NCBI RefSeq assembly: GCF_009870125.1
Contig: NC_046680.1
Coordinates: forward strand, 17,751,501 to 17,815,500
Direction: 5' to 3'
Length of the DNA stretch: 64,000 bases
DNA from: Drosophila pseudoobscura
Lineage: Eukaryota; Arthropoda; Insecta; Diptera; Drosophilidae
Below the pieces are notes generated by a model. It worked only from the letters and a program-made list of their open reading frames with translations, was not told the origin of the DNA and searched no databases. Every line of letters starts with the position of its first letter. Within the stretch, counting starts at the first letter, position 1. The translations under genes and the position numbers were made by a program. Below, one piece after another: positions 1-12,413 of the stretch.

Positions 1-578
1 GCACTCTTTGTTTAAACATCATCCAATTTGTTGCTGTTGTCTGAAAATAGTCTAAACGAATGTCGAGCGAACAATGTTAACAAGTGATAATGTGAGAAAA
101 AACAAAAAAAAGCAATGCTAAACAAAACTAAAACTAAATGTGAGAACTTGTATAAAATAATTGTAAAGAGAAGCCCAAAACGAATGAGAACCGATTATTG
201 TATAGCACCACCAGCAAAATGAACAATATTTAATGTTATCGATGCAATATAGAAAATTATTATTATTATTATTATTGTGTATGTAAAGAATAAAATGTAG
301 TGCCTAAAAGAAAACACCATCGCGTCGCCAGTTGATCTTTAACAATTATCATTATGTATTTCTACCATCGATTTTCATTTTCAATAACAACACGAAAACT
401 TAGTTCACTAACGTTGCTGCCATGAATACGAGTGGCGACTGCTGCTGTTTGGGAATGTCTTTGCCTAGAGCTAGTGATGTGTGTCCTTGTATATCCAACT
501 GTTGCTGTTGTTCCTGAATCGTCATATGTAAGTCCTTAACCTGAGTAGCAGTTAACAGCTGCGTGCGCGGAATCGGCC
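1..578. other. 3' flanking and UTR DNA at the window edge
   Basis: AT-rich DNA with no convincing coding exon. An AATAAA at 289-294 on the plus strand could be the polyadenylation signal of a plus-strand gene entering from the left, but no coding sequence for it is in the window. The part just below 579 would be 3' UTR of the long-intron form of Pdk, if that form exists. Confidence 0.35.
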
Positions 579-629
579 TTAGGCATCCTGCACCAAGTCG
601 TTGTAGCGTTTCGGTGTGGTGGCCGACAG
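579..629 (-). CDS. Pdk: Candidate alternative last coding exon of Pdk
   Basis: Inside the last Pdk exon, the codon for the Gln of DWSNQ (ending at 1915) is followed by a usable donor, GTAAAATACG. On the minus strand an acceptor ending at 630 opens a 17-codon segment in the matching phase 0, LSATTPKRYNDLVQDA followed by a stop at 579-581. Using this splice gives a 415-residue protein in place of the 414-residue read-through form. The segment is conserved-looking, ends cleanly, and no other upstream exon for it exists between 650 and 1860. The intron would be about 1.3 kb. I infer alternative splicing or splice-versus-retention of the Pdk 3' end. No transcript data were available. Confidence 0.6.
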   Translation of the reverse strand: MSATTPKRYNDLVQDA

Positions 630-1866
630 CTGTCGGGCATTCATATCGGAGCTCTAGAAAATCAGAGAGTTTCATAAGGCCAACGAATATTGATCCTAAG
701 GGCAGGCAGAAGGGTGTTCTAAATGAAACAAAACCGGCCATATAGTTCGGTTGTGGTTTGATTCCAAGCAGTCTTATAGATTTTTTAAGAAACCATAGAT
801 ATACCGCCACCGATTGGAAAAGTTCTAAAAGAAATAAATCATTAGAGAGCAGAAAAATAAATAGAGTATAGGTAAACTAAAAAACGAAATCAGATTAAAC
901 AAAATCAAAGCAGACAAAGGCTTTAGTTCGGAACAAGTTGTTATTAAGGGAAATAATGAAAGACGGGAGTTAATTAAGATGGGAAAAATGCATGTAAAAT
1001 ACGGAACAGTTTCCAGAAATGGCATTTCCCGACAGTCTATTACATTCGGAAACCTTACAATAATCTCAAATATAATCAACATGAACCCATAATATCATAC
1101 AGCTATCCTATGGTGGCTAGGGGCTGTATCATTTAGTCCATAATAAACCAAAAATAATGAATAAAAACAGAAATATAAAGAATCGGTGTTTTTTTGTTTG
1201 TTGCTTTTTTGTGTGTAAATATAATTTCAACAGTTTATTTGCTTAAAACTTTTATCACTTAATATATAAATTTAAATAGTGTGCTCAAAAAGAGAAATGT
1301 ATTGTGTGGTTTGTTATTGCATGCAGTTTTGGGGCTCTAGCCTAAATAAAATCCACAAATTATACATAGCTACTTTCATAAATTTTCTCAAAACATCTGT
1401 TGCTATTTGAGTGTGTGTGTGTATATATGTAGTGTATATATAAATATGTTTGTAGATCGTGTTTAATTGCTAAAAACGTAATTATTAAAGCCAATTTAGC
1501 CGTAGCCGCTCCAATCGTCGCCTCGAAAAACAAACAGAACTTGGGCCCCGCTTCGGAGTGTTTAAAATGTTTGTGGAATGTCAAATGTTAAATGACAAAA
1601 ACTGATTAAAAGTTTAAAATTACAATTGGGGGAAAGGTGGGGACGTGGTTGGTGTGGCACATACAAACAAAAGTCGTATTTAACATTAACATTAACATAC
1701 AGAATAAATAAACACTTTTCACTTGATAGGGTCTGGGATTGGAGGCGATTGCGGGTGCTTGCTGGGTTCGGTTCGGTTTGGTTTGGTTTTGATTGGACTT
1801 TATTGATGCGGGATGGGGGCAAACTCTTTACACAGCCAGGCGGTTTCTTTTGGCATTCTCACGCGC
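630..1866. other. Pdk 3' UTR / candidate alternative intron
   Basis: No coding exon is evident here. It would be 3' UTR for the short-intron Pdk transcript and intron for the long one. Several AATAAA/TTTATT hexamers occur on both strands, so the real poly(A) site cannot be chosen. Small TG and TA runs lie at about 1410-1450. Confidence 0.4.
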
Positions 1867-4800
1867 CTATTGGCTGACGACGGCGCTCGTCTTCTTCTTT
1901 TTAGCGTATTTTACCTGATTGGACCAGTCGCCCGTAGGCACCGTGGCGCGATAGAACTTGGAGCTCGTCTTGTTGAAGATGGGCAGCAGCTCGTTGGCCT
2001 CATCGGACAGAGCCTGACAATAAAATACAGATTTTTTAAGTATACATTCGACAAGAACAAAGAACATTCCTGTACAAACCTTTAGGTAGATTATGGCATC
2101 CGTGCCGAAGCCCTCGCACGAGAGCAGCACTATGTCGCCATGGAAGTAGCGAGCGTAGAGCCGCGATATAGGCAGACCGTACCCATAGCCGGCCAAAGGA
2201 ACCGTGTGCAGATCCGACTTGGATGGCTGCGGAGCCGTGCTGTACATGTACTTGAAAAGCTGGTCAGTTTGGGAGCGCGGAATGCCGCCACCTTGATCGG
2301 AGATCTTCACGCAGATGTCTTCCTGGCCGCGGCAGATGGCCACCTTGAGGGGCGGCAGGGTGTCGCAGTTGTCATTATTGTGGTGCTCCACCACAGCTCT
2401 CATGGAGTTCTTGAAGAGCTCGAAGAGCATGTAATACAAATGCGAGGGCACGTAGACAGTGCGGATGGGCAGGTTGCCCTCTGGCTCGCGGCAATACTCC
2501 TGAATTTCCAGCGCTGGACTCGTCAGATAATATTGATCACAGAGGAAGCGGGCGTTCTCATACGCATCGCGCACCACGTCCGACAGGTCACAGGCTGGGT
2601 CCAGGCAGCCGATGTGCCGACCACCCGAGTGGGGATTCGCTCCAAAGAGCAGAGCTGAAACGGAAACGGATGGATATGGCTGAGTGGATCGATCATCTTG
2701 AGGGAGACCTCGACTACTCACTGTGCTGATTGATCAGCATCCGGATGCTGATGCGCGACATGTACAGCCGATCGAGAAAGTACTGTATGGAGCTCTCGGT
2801 GGGCGCATCTACCGTGCCGCCCTCGTTCTCCTTCATTTCAATGACGCCCTGTGCCATCGTCTGCACCACATCGTTGTGCCGATTCCTAATGAGATCCAGA
2901 TGATGCACAAACCTGTAAAAGCCAGTCGGGCCATTAAAATCATTGCCTGCATCGATTCGAAGCTCTGTTGACTCACTTGTGCAAATTGTCGTGTGTGGGA
3001 TCGGCCTTCTCGTACTCCAGCACCTCCTCGAAGCTCTTTACGTACCAGGAGCTCACCTCGCTGACGGATCTGGTGTGCAGCAGATTGTCCGGCAGCAGGG
3101 CAATCTCCTTCATGATGTTGGCCAATCGCACCGGCAGCTCCTTTCGCAGAAATATGTACGACTTTTTCTCGCAGGCATTTTGCCCTAATTGGGAAAGTAA
3201 ACAAGAATTGCGATTAGAAATGGGAAAGATCTTATTTAATTTTTAGTATTGGTTTCTCTAGATTAGTTTGACGAAGGCTTATCAATGCAGTCACGCCTCA
3301 AATGCATCGATCACGAGCAGACAAAGGAAAGCCTCATGCCTCAGTCTATGTCTATCACGCCGAAACGAAACGAGCAATCAGTCTATAAGATACATAGTAT
3401 TTATAATCTATTTACATAAACATTATACATTAGTTTTTACTGTACATATGTATATAAATAGTTCTCTAACTATTATAATCTTTCAAATTGGAATTCCTTT
3501 TCTATTGTACTAAACATTATTACCCTTGAACCGGTTTAAGACTTTCTCGTATAGAAAAAATACAGTTCAGTTCTCAGACTGAACTTAAAAACAATTGAAT
3601 AAATCATCAAAGTCCTCGAGTGTACTTGAGCTAAATATTCGTACAATTTGGGTACAAATGTACTAATCCATACATACATATTTACATACATACATATGTA
3701 TATATTTAGTATATGTATGGTGTCAGCTCCTCCTAAGTTCAAAGCTCTTGAGGCAGAAGAAATTAACAAAATAAACCCCAGAAAACTTTGCCCCCGTCAA
3801 GTTTTTTGCATTCGCTTTTGCGCTTATTTGTTTTCAATTTTGTATCTCTCTCTGTGTGCGTGTGTGTGTGTCTCTCTCTGTTTCTGCTTGTTTGTCCATT
3901 GTCAACAGTTTCGTAACAAAAAGAAACGAAAGAAACAGCCGATTGTGGCGCACGTACAGACGACTGATAACGTTCCATCGAAACGAACTCATCGAAGGGG
4001 CCTGGGCCTGGGCGTGGGCCTTGACCGGCTGCCAGTCGAACACGCCCCCATTTCTGTGGGCAGGTTTTTGTACTGAAATTTGGTATTTTCGTTTCATTAA
4101 TGATTATTATGCCGCCGAGTCCACAAAATTTATACTGATAATTACCCCAGATGGTGCGAGGGTGAGGGGGCACTTTCAGAAAATTAGTCGCAGTTAATTG
4201 AAATTCCAGTCACGAAGCGAAAACAAAACAAAGGATATACTATATAAGATTGGATATACACACATATGGGTATAAAGCATAAATTAGACTCGAGCCGCCC
4301 TGTTTATGAGGCAATTGTAACGAAGGGGCCAACAAAACAGAATCAATAAAACGAGTTACTAATCGTTAGCCGAGAAATACGGAAAGAGAGGCGATAACCT
4401 GATGGACAGGGCCGAAAATCAAATCGGAAACAACAAGAAACCGGCTAGATTAGGGGGCCAACGCTCTAGATGCTCTAGTAGGCACTCGATTTTGATCTTA
4501 TTTATCGATGGAGGCTGATCTATGTAAATATATGCGTTGCAAACATCTCGTAAAATTCAATGTACTCTCTGTTCAGAGAGTAGAAAAAACAAAGTAAGAT
4601 TCCACTTGAAAGAACCTGCCAGAAGCTGCCAGAACCGCTGGCAGAGGGGGCGAGATTCACAACAAGAGAGAGAGAGAGAAAAAAAAGTTGTGTTGGAGAG
4701 CGAGCGAACACACGCGCACACTCCCCTCGCTTCCACTAGTCCGCCCCTCTAGTTACCGATTGCTGATATGACCTCAAAATAAAGCTTTTCGTTGAATTGT

Positions 4801-7800
4801 TTTTGTTTGCTTGTTTGCCATATTTCTCCGCTCTCTTTCGTAGATGTTTGTTTGCGGTGAGCTATTTCTCCCACCATCTGAGTTGTTTGTTTGTTTTTAG
4901 CCTTCTATATCTGTATCTGCTGGCCTGTAATCTTTAACACGTTCTTGATTGTTGTCGTCAAAGCCAAAGAAAACACCAGACAAAACTCGCTCGATCGGGT
5001 TGTCTGCTCCGTCTGGGCACTGGCCAACACTTTGATGAATCGCTCACTTCAGTGCCGATGATAAGACCTCCTCGCCCTCACTTTCATTGGCGATAAATCG
5101 AAAACGTATTAAGCGAACTAATCATTTATACTATATGAATGCACACTTGGATAATTGCCGCAGTCCAGAGTGCCGCCATACAAATCAGAAGCTTCCCACT
5201 CGAGAAATGGTTGCGTGTTGGCACCGGTAAATTGAAAGCTTAGCACCACACGCATTCAGTCCAGGTGGAATTGAATGGAATTGAAATTAAGCTTAAATTG
5301 AATCTCGCATTATCGGTTGGAAACGTTGTTGCTTTGATGGAATTCTATAGCAAGTGGCGCATTAAATTATTAAAACGGATGTTCGTCCTTCGCTCGGAAC
5401 GCAATAGAAGAAATTACGTTAAGGAATGCAATTCCATTTGTCCCTGCTTTCCACCCACTTCCCCTCTTGACACTTTACCAAGCCGATAAATGCAATTACA
5501 TTAGGAATGGAGGAAGAAAGCAACTTGTTAGAACAGCTGAGGACGACACACCTCGCGCTTGCACTCTGCCCCCTCTCAACAGCTGTTCTACAGCGCCTTC
5601 TAAACACTTATTTTGCCTTGTAATCCCTATCATCTATTGCATCAGCTCCTACTCATCATCATCGTCATTCCGCATTCAATTTGGATCAATTTTGTGTGAG
5701 CCCCTCTCCCTATCCTCCTCTGTCCTCTCCCCCCCATCCTCTTTCGAGTATACTTGACTCACATTCGCCCCGGACCGGACAAAATGCGGCGCGTGTGGAA
5801 GCGTCTACGTCTTTGCGGTTCTTTCCACTTTTTCGGTAACTGTTGACGTCTGCTGTTTATGTATTTTTGCTATTTTTTCTCTGGCAGGTTCAAAGTCCTA
5901 GCCGAAAGATATGTACATATGTGTGGTCTTTGGGTCTGGCCAAAACAAAGTCCAAATTGTGGGTGGGTTAAGAAGAGCCGACAGAGTCCTGGACTTTGCC
6001 CAATACGGTCACTGTATGATCTGATCCATCAGAATTTTTCCATTATACCTTGTATACCCTAGACGTTTAAGCACATGACAAAAAATATAAAAAATATTGT
6101 ATTTTGTCACAGAAAAAATGTTGTGCTGCCCACGCACAAAATTGGCTCATGATCAACTTGGGCCGTGCCAATAGATAGACCCGAATCGGGCCCCCATTAT
6201 AATATACCTATGTTTTTGTTAAGATTTTCCATTGATAGCACAAGCTAACCTTCAGATATTAGCCACAAAAAATACTATAAACAGCACCTCCCTCTACAAA
6301 AAAGGGGCAGTGTAAATGGGGCCCGTCAGCAGACGTGAATTTTCGTACCCTTGTCTAAATTGAGCCCCTAAGATCATACCTGCTTCAGTACACTTAGATC
6401 AGGCTCGTGAAAACCGAAAACGGAGCCCCCCAGGCCCGGTAGGCGCTAATCGATGGCTCACCTGAATCACACGTAAACGTACATGTATTGTACATGTATA
6501 CTAACTATGTTAGTAGTTAGTGATTCAGGCATAAACTAATAACAATACCCAATCTATAGATATACCGCACAAATTAACAAAATTATATGAGACTGGCAGT
6601 AAAGCCATTAAAGTACACAACAATTAAGTACGGGGTACAGTTGACGACAAAAACAAATTGAAACAAAACAGGCCTTATCTGTGGCGCCTGGCATCAAAGT
6701 TCAAGTGGGGCCCAGGCGGCACACATTAGGTATTTATTTTACTAGTGAAAGGCCGTTGGTCGGAGACCCCAACGTGGTTGTACGAGTACTTAATAATTTA
6801 TGAAAGAAGAAGGAAGGAAGGAATCCTGTCATGGGGTTTATTCAGTCCAAACAAAGCCTTTAAAAGAATACCAGCGAAAAGAGTTAAAAAAAAAACAAAA
6901 ACCCTCTTGTTTGAGTCTAAATATAGATGATAATAGCACAGTATCCTGAACCCAAAACAACCCAAGCCCTCGGCCCGTCAAAAGATATTTTTATACCCTT
7001 GCATAGGCAGGGTAATATCATTTTGCCACAACGTTCCAGAACACCTTAATTTTTGCAGCAGAGGGACTGCGAAGACGACTTGGAAGACTTTTCCAGTAGT
7101 AGTTTAATACCTTTTAGTCTGATTAAAATCGACAAAACAAGAATATGACATATTCTGCCCTCAATTTCAATTTATGTGTGCCATCTGCAAGGGTATTTTA
7201 GGCCTCGTACTCCAGAGCCTGGGCCCTCCTTTTAGCTATTTTCAGTTTCCAGCCACTTGCCACTTGGCTTAACTTTTGTGTCTGTGCAAGTCAGTTGCCA
7301 TTTATGTCGAGGCAGCAGCCGGTAGCCAAACCAGCAGAGAGCAGAGCCCCCAAGAACAGTGTAGAAAGAACCTTAAGCACGCGAGGCGTACAAGGCCTGA
7401 ATGCTATGAAAGGCACTCCAGCTGCTGGCTCTGACGCAGTGTAAGTGTGCGCGCGTGTGTGTGTCAGTGTGTTCGAGCGCTTTCTGGGCTCTTTCGCTTA
7501 TTGGGGCAGGTTTGTGGTGGGGCTTAGATGGGAGTAACAATATTGTGCAGGGATAGCAGAGTCGGCTGACATTGAAACGTCATTGAAGGCCACGTGCCGT
7601 CCAATTTGTGGGGGTGGGGTGGCAGGAAAGCCGTTTTCCCAGCACTCATATAGAATTTCATTGCCAAAACATGTTTATATATTCAGAGACAACGACTTGA
7701 CTCATTCCAACTTCCGTTCCGTTCAACAGGCGACGGGGGCGGGAGCGGGGCATTCAATTGTTTGAGCTGCTCTCTCCCAAGCCCGCTCCCCCCGTGAACA

Positions 7801-8353
7801 ATCAACAGTTTGCTGGGACGGAAAAAAGCTGCTTAATTGAAAATTCAATTGGGCATTAGATAACGGGAATGTTGCGCAGTTTAGCCGCGTAGCGTCAATC
7901 CTCTGAGAGGAATCATTTCTGGAGATAATCGAACAAATTGTTCTTAATTGTGCTTCTGTAAGCTCTAAAAGTATAAGTCTACGAGTATAGTGAAATTTTA
8001 TATTTATTCCGTGCTATAGAGGAAATACTATATATGATTCTGACGCAATCTACCGATTGATACTCTTTTGAGGGCATTTTCCACCTCCAATACACATTTT
8101 CCATTTGCGAGCCAGTAGCTTATCGATTATGCAATGGCGGAAAGGGAAATCGGATAAGATCAAAGCAGAACGTGTCAAACTATAGCCTGTACAAATCACA
8201 TTGAATAATTAATATTTAATCAGACTCACCAAAGTCCATAAACTGTTTGATGGATAGCGGCGATGGGTTGAAGCCCGAGTAGAAGTCGAGCATTTTGGTC
8301 AAGCTCGCCATCGAGGACGAGGCGGCCGAGAGGCGTACCGGGAACAGGCGCAT
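1867..8353 (-). CDS. Pdk: Pyruvate dehydrogenase kinase, mitochondrial (Pdk)
   Basis: This kinase phosphorylates and inactivates the E1 subunit of the mitochondrial pyruvate dehydrogenase complex, limiting entry of pyruvate into the TCA cycle. The exons read 8353-8230, 3184-2977, 2912-2722, 2654-2080 and 2013-1867, giving 414 residues, the usual family length. The N-terminal part carries the allosteric helical domain. The C-terminal part is a GHKL ATPase fold with the N box (ELFKNSMRA), the G1 box ([10 protein letters not shown]) and the glycine-rich [10 protein letters not shown] segment. The chosen ATG begins [10 protein letters not shown], a short basic start that fits mitochondrial import. 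Intron 1 is about 5 kb and the other introns are 60-70 bp. The last exon ends [11 protein letters not shown], but a good donor lies inside it, so a second C-terminus is possible (see 579-629). Family identity is clear from conserved motifs throughout. Confidence 0.95.
3185..8229 (-). other. Pdk intron 1 (about 5 kb)
   Basis: Non-coding on both strands as far as I can see. The open frames here are short and lack splice-consistent partners. It contains simple repeats (GA near 4665-4685, TC/TG near 3845-3890) and a 205-bp element with inverted ends at 6992-7196. The intron is bounded by a GTGAGT donor after 8230 and an AATTAG acceptor before 3184. Confidence 0.6.
6992..7196. mobile_element. Short non-autonomous element with inverted ends (DINE/INE-like fragment)
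   Basis: The segment begins ATACCCTTGCA (from 6993) and ends TGCAAGGGTAT (7186-7196), an 11-bp inverted pair about 200 bp apart. A TATACCCTTGCA start is familiar from DINE-1/INE-type Helentron-associated repeats of Drosophila. It has no coding capacity. A further isolated ATACCCTTGCA lies near 21412. The family assignment is from memory of the motif only. Confidence 0.5.
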
Positions 8354-9060
8354 ATCGTGTGTGTTGTTGCTTCGCGGGGGGGTGAGTGTTTACTGGTTGT
8401 CGGTTGCGGGAGGCGCGTAGTCCGATTACGCTGTTGTGGGTGTTTACCGGTCTTCGCTTATCTTTAACAACTTTGTTTTTGCCCCAATGTAGACCACCGA
8501 GCGTGTGTGAGAGTGTTTGTGTTTCAGCGCGTGGGAGGCAAGCCGGTATGTAGGCGCAATGTCCTTTCGCTCACCTTCACCTCACCGCAGGACGTTGACC
8601 GGCAAAAAATTCACTTTCCTCTCTATCTCTCTCTCTCTCGTTCTCCTTCTCTCTGCTCTCACAACAGCTGGCAATGTCTTGCGGTACTTCCTCAGCTTGG
8701 TCCAATAAATCAATGGGGAGCTTTAGCTCCAAGACGGTGCAAAATGGTGGCAAAATATTTGTTTAAACGCAATGATGTGTGCCAGTGTTAGCTGCTAATA
8801 CAGTGGCTGCGGCTTTCCTGCTGATGGCTTTTGATGGCTGTGGGGGCCGTGGTGGGGCGTCGTCTTTGTTGCCGCTGATGCGCCATAAAAGTAATTATAA
8901 GCGCGGGATGCGGAGAGATGTTTTGTACGGTATTTGCAATGTTTATTGTGCGGCGCGCGTACTGAACACTTCTCACGATTGACTATTTTGTCTGCTACAG
9001 CTGGGCCCCAACGTTGTGAATTCGAGCCCCACAGCCCCCATTTATCGTTAAAATATACGG
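8354..9060. other. Pdk 5' UTR and upstream region
   Basis: Upstream of the Pdk start on the minus strand. GC-richer than its surroundings up to about 8,950, with a TC-rich run at 8621-8660. No second gene is evident. It gives way to repeat R1 at about 9,060. A transcription start cannot be fixed from sequence alone. Confidence 0.35.
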
Positions 9061-10056
9061 TCCGACCCTCAGAAATATACCAAAATATACCGCCTTATTT
9101 TCAAAATATACCGTGAATATACTGACGAATTCAAGTTCTATTTACATATTCCTCGTTTTTGATATTCCGTCGAATATTACTAGCTATATAGAACATTTAG
9201 CCATGCCCACATAATTTTATCCAATTAAAGCATCAATTTTCTATACAATTGGTTAGTTTTTAGTCCTTGCTTTTATTGTATTTATTGTAAAAAAAGGTTT
9301 GAACAAAATAGTTCAACAAAAAATCAGTCGCAATGTTGCTGGTATTTAAAGACATGATGCGTGTATAGGCCTTTGTGCACCCTATTTCGTTAATTTTATA
9401 TGTAGATCAAACGCAATTTATTAAGACCTTTTCTCAAATTGATATGTTTTTGACTTATTCATGTGTATTATTAGTATCTTGTGTATATTTATCTCGATCC
9501 TGATACCTATTGAGCCTTGGAAGACAAACGTATTCACAATTCTATAACATCCATTTCCCCCAGGGTATGTGTGCATGGAATTAGCAACATGTTTGTGTAT
9601 GGAATGAGACTCATTGTTGCAATAGCGAAACTGCGGCGAATCGGGTATTGCCTATATTTCAAGCTATAGATGCCCACTTAGCTTTATCCCATAGATAAAT
9701 GCATTTTCTACAAGATTGCTTCTTTTAATTACCTGTATGTATTTTATTTTGACCAAAAAACGGTTTGCAAGAAAATGTTGGTGCAACATTGTGTATGGAA
9801 CGAGACTCATTGTTGCTAAAGCGAACTGGGGCGAACTGCGGCGAACTGCGGCGAATTAAAAAAAACGACCAATTCCTCATATTCTTTGTTCCGTTGAATA
9901 ATACTATCTATATAGAACATTTAGCCACGCCCACTTAATTTTGTTCGATTGATGAATCAATTCTATACATGATTGGCCTATTCGAAATACTTGCATTTAT
10001 TGGAATTCTATATAAAATTGAAAATTAAATTAATAGATTGATGAAATTGACAAAAA
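9060..10056 (+). repeat. Interspersed repeat R1, full copy 1
   Basis: An AT-rich repeat of about 1 kb whose near-identical partner is at 51163-52158 in the same orientation. It opens with runs of the type AAATATACC and contains a roughly 130-bp block (GAATATTACTAGCTATATAG, then GCCATGCCCAC, TTTTCTA and CTTTTATTG) at about 9161-9290. Diverged versions recur at about 9655-9790 and 9890-10030. Between them lies a second repeated block (GTATGGAATGAGACTCATTG with GCGGCGAA) at about 9590-9645 and 9783-9858. No coding capacity is seen. The superfamily is not recognised. Confidence 0.75.
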
Positions 10057-10261
10057 TACCACCGATATACCGTAAATACACCATGAACCAGTTCCGACTC
10101 AAATGAACCCGGCGCAAAAGCTCTCGAATTCAGCAGCATGGTATAATTATTTAAGAGGTATGGCATCGGTGACATATAATAATATCGGTGACATATTGTT
10201 ACATTATGTTAATTTAGGTCCCCGCGCTGCTGTAGTTTTAGTAATAATTTACATTTCCATT

Positions 10262-11390
10262 TTTATACCCGATACTCAAAATGAGTATTGGGGTATATTA
10301 GATTTGTGGTAAAAGTGGATGTGTGTAACGTCCAGAAGGAATCGTTTCCGACCCCATAAAGTATATATATTCTTGATCAGCATCAATAGCCGAGTCGATT
10401 GAGCCATGTCTGTCTGTCCGTCTGTCCGTCCGTCCGTCTGTCCGTCTGTCCGTCTGTCCGTCCCCTTCAGCGCCTAATGCTCAAAGACTATAAGAGCTAG
10501 AGCAACGATGTTTTGGATCCAGACTTCTGTGATATGTCACTGCTACAAAAATATTTCAAAACTTTGCCCCGCCCACTTCCGCCCCCAAAAAGGGCGAAAA
10601 TCTGTAGCATCCACAATTTTCAAGATACGATAAAACCAAAAACGCAGAATCGTAGAGAATGACCATATCTTTTAGACTGCAGAATCTGAATTGGATCGTA
10701 TTATTATTATAGCCAGCATCAAGAAAACAATTTCATTTTTTCTCGCCCTGTCTCTCTCTAACACACACGTAGCATAGGCGGCTTTGCTTAGAGTAAAACA
10801 TTAGCGCCTAGATCTCAGAGACTATAAAAGCTAGAGCAACCAAATTTGGTATCCACACTCCTAATATATCAGACCGAGACGAGTTTGTTTCAAAATTTCG
10901 CCACACCCCCTTCCGCCCCCGCAAAGGATGCAAATCTGGGGATATTCACAAATCTCAGAGACTATTAACGCTAGAGTAACCAAATTTGGAATCCGCACTC
11001 CTCTTGGATCTCACTATAAAACGTGTATCTCAAAATTTCGCCCCACCCCCTTCCGCCCACACAAAGGACGAAAATCTGTTGCATCCACAATATTTCAGAT
11101 TTGAGAAAACTAAAAACGCAGAATCATAGATAACGACCATATCTATCAGATTGCTGATTCTGGATCAGGTCAGATCATTTTTATAGCCAAAAGGAACAAA
11201 TCAATTTGCAGTGGCTACGCAGCGCCCGACGTCACGCTCAGACTGATTTTCTGTCTCTCTCGCACGCACTCTTTGTCGTGTCGTTAAATATTAGCGGCGT
11301 CTGCCGGAGGAGAGCCATACTGACTTAGTATCGGGTATAACCGTAGAGTTGCGGTGTCCGCAGCAACTCACAACGTTCCCCCTCGTTTCT
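10262..11390 (+). mobile_element. DINE/SGM-type (Helentron-associated) interspersed element
   Basis: A non-coding element of about 1.1 kb. TATACCCGATACT at 10264-10276 and its exact inverse AGTATCGGGTATA at 11327-11339 form a 13-bp subterminal inverted pair. A GTCTGTCCGTC microsatellite fills 10407-10464. After the right inverted repeat a short tail resembles the tail of the copies near 17.6 and 28.3 kb. Inverted repeats plus an internal microsatellite match the known layout of DINE-1/SGM (HINE) elements. The phrase GTCGATTGAGCCATGTCTGT is typical of these repeats. Internally two segments starting TCTCAGAGACTAT recur, so part of the body is itself duplicated. Confidence 0.7.
10407..10464 (+). 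repeat. GTCTGTCCGTC microsatellite inside the DINE/SGM-type element
   Basis: Tandem GTCT/GTCC/GTCN tetranucleotides, about 58 bp, directly after GAGCCAT. This is the central microsatellite expected for this element type. Confidence 0.8.
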
Positions 11391-12413
11391 TTTGGGTTTT
11401 TCTTTTTTTTTTTATTAATACACTTATAACATATAGTATAGTATAGATTTTGGTTATCGTCATTGAAATTATTCCAATTTAATTGCAATAATATTCAAGA
11501 AACTAAAATCGTTTTTCTCTGCTCACCAGATCTTAAGGAGATGCATAATTCGTTTTAAATTAAAGTTCAAGAACAAACGGTAATACAATTTGGATAGGAT
11601 TCAATGCACTCCCGCCAAACTATTTATACAAATCCTATAGCTGCAGCTGCCAGTCAGCCCAGCCCCTGCACCTGCTCGGATCATTCCATCCTCTCAATTC
11701 CAAATCTCGAGATAACTAAGGAAACTAAGGAAAAGTGCATACAGGATGGGTTGGTTTAATAGATTCTTCTGGCCAGAGATGGAGGTCGCGTTGGGTTGGG
11801 TTTGGTTTTGGTTGCAGCTTCCGCGCTCTGGTATGTGTATATAATTCTTCTCTGGCTAATTCAGATGGATTTCATAGTCATCTGTGTATGTTTTATATGT
11901 TCGGTTTTCTTCGCGTACGCATATATGCTCCGTCCTAAAGCTAGGTTTGTGTTAACAAAAACAAAAAAAATCATAACAATTTTGTAAATGTAAATGAAAT
12001 ACTTCGTACGTAGTAGTTTGTGTGTGTCGGATGGGGGTCGGGTTGGGTTGGGTTGGGGTCGTTTGAGGAGGACAGCCCTACGGTTTAAGGAACATGGACA
12101 ACAATGGAACCGCAGGCTTCCAGAAAGAAGCGAGGGGGAAGGAGATAGCTTATACATAAATACACATACACACTCTTACACACACACACACACTCACTGT
12201 TGTACCGCGTCTGTGGCAAGATATATACATCGGTATATATCAATATATGTACTGGGAATATATGTATATATATAACATTAAGTTTAGCATGCGCGTGATT
12301 ATAAATTAGACATATATGTTTTTGCTCCAGTTGCCTGCCTTCCTCCCCTCCTCCACGACTCCAGCTGCGCCGGCGTCCGCACCACTTCCTGCTCCTCCTC
12401 CTCCGCTCCCGCC
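11391..12413. other. Intergenic DNA / 3' region of DUBAI
   Basis: No gene seen. Contains an A/T run at about 11,401-11,415, GGGTT-type runs (11,785-11,815 and 12,035-12,055) and a CA run near 12,165-12,195. The part just below 12,414 should be 3' UTR of DUBAI. I see no clear minus-strand AATAAA near the stop. Confidence 0.4.

Noticed and set aside
400-810. A 136-codon minus-strand frame overlapping the Pdk alternative last exon
   Set aside because: The coding signal here is in a different frame (17 codons after an acceptor at 630). The long frame has no family match and lies in 3' UTR-like DNA.
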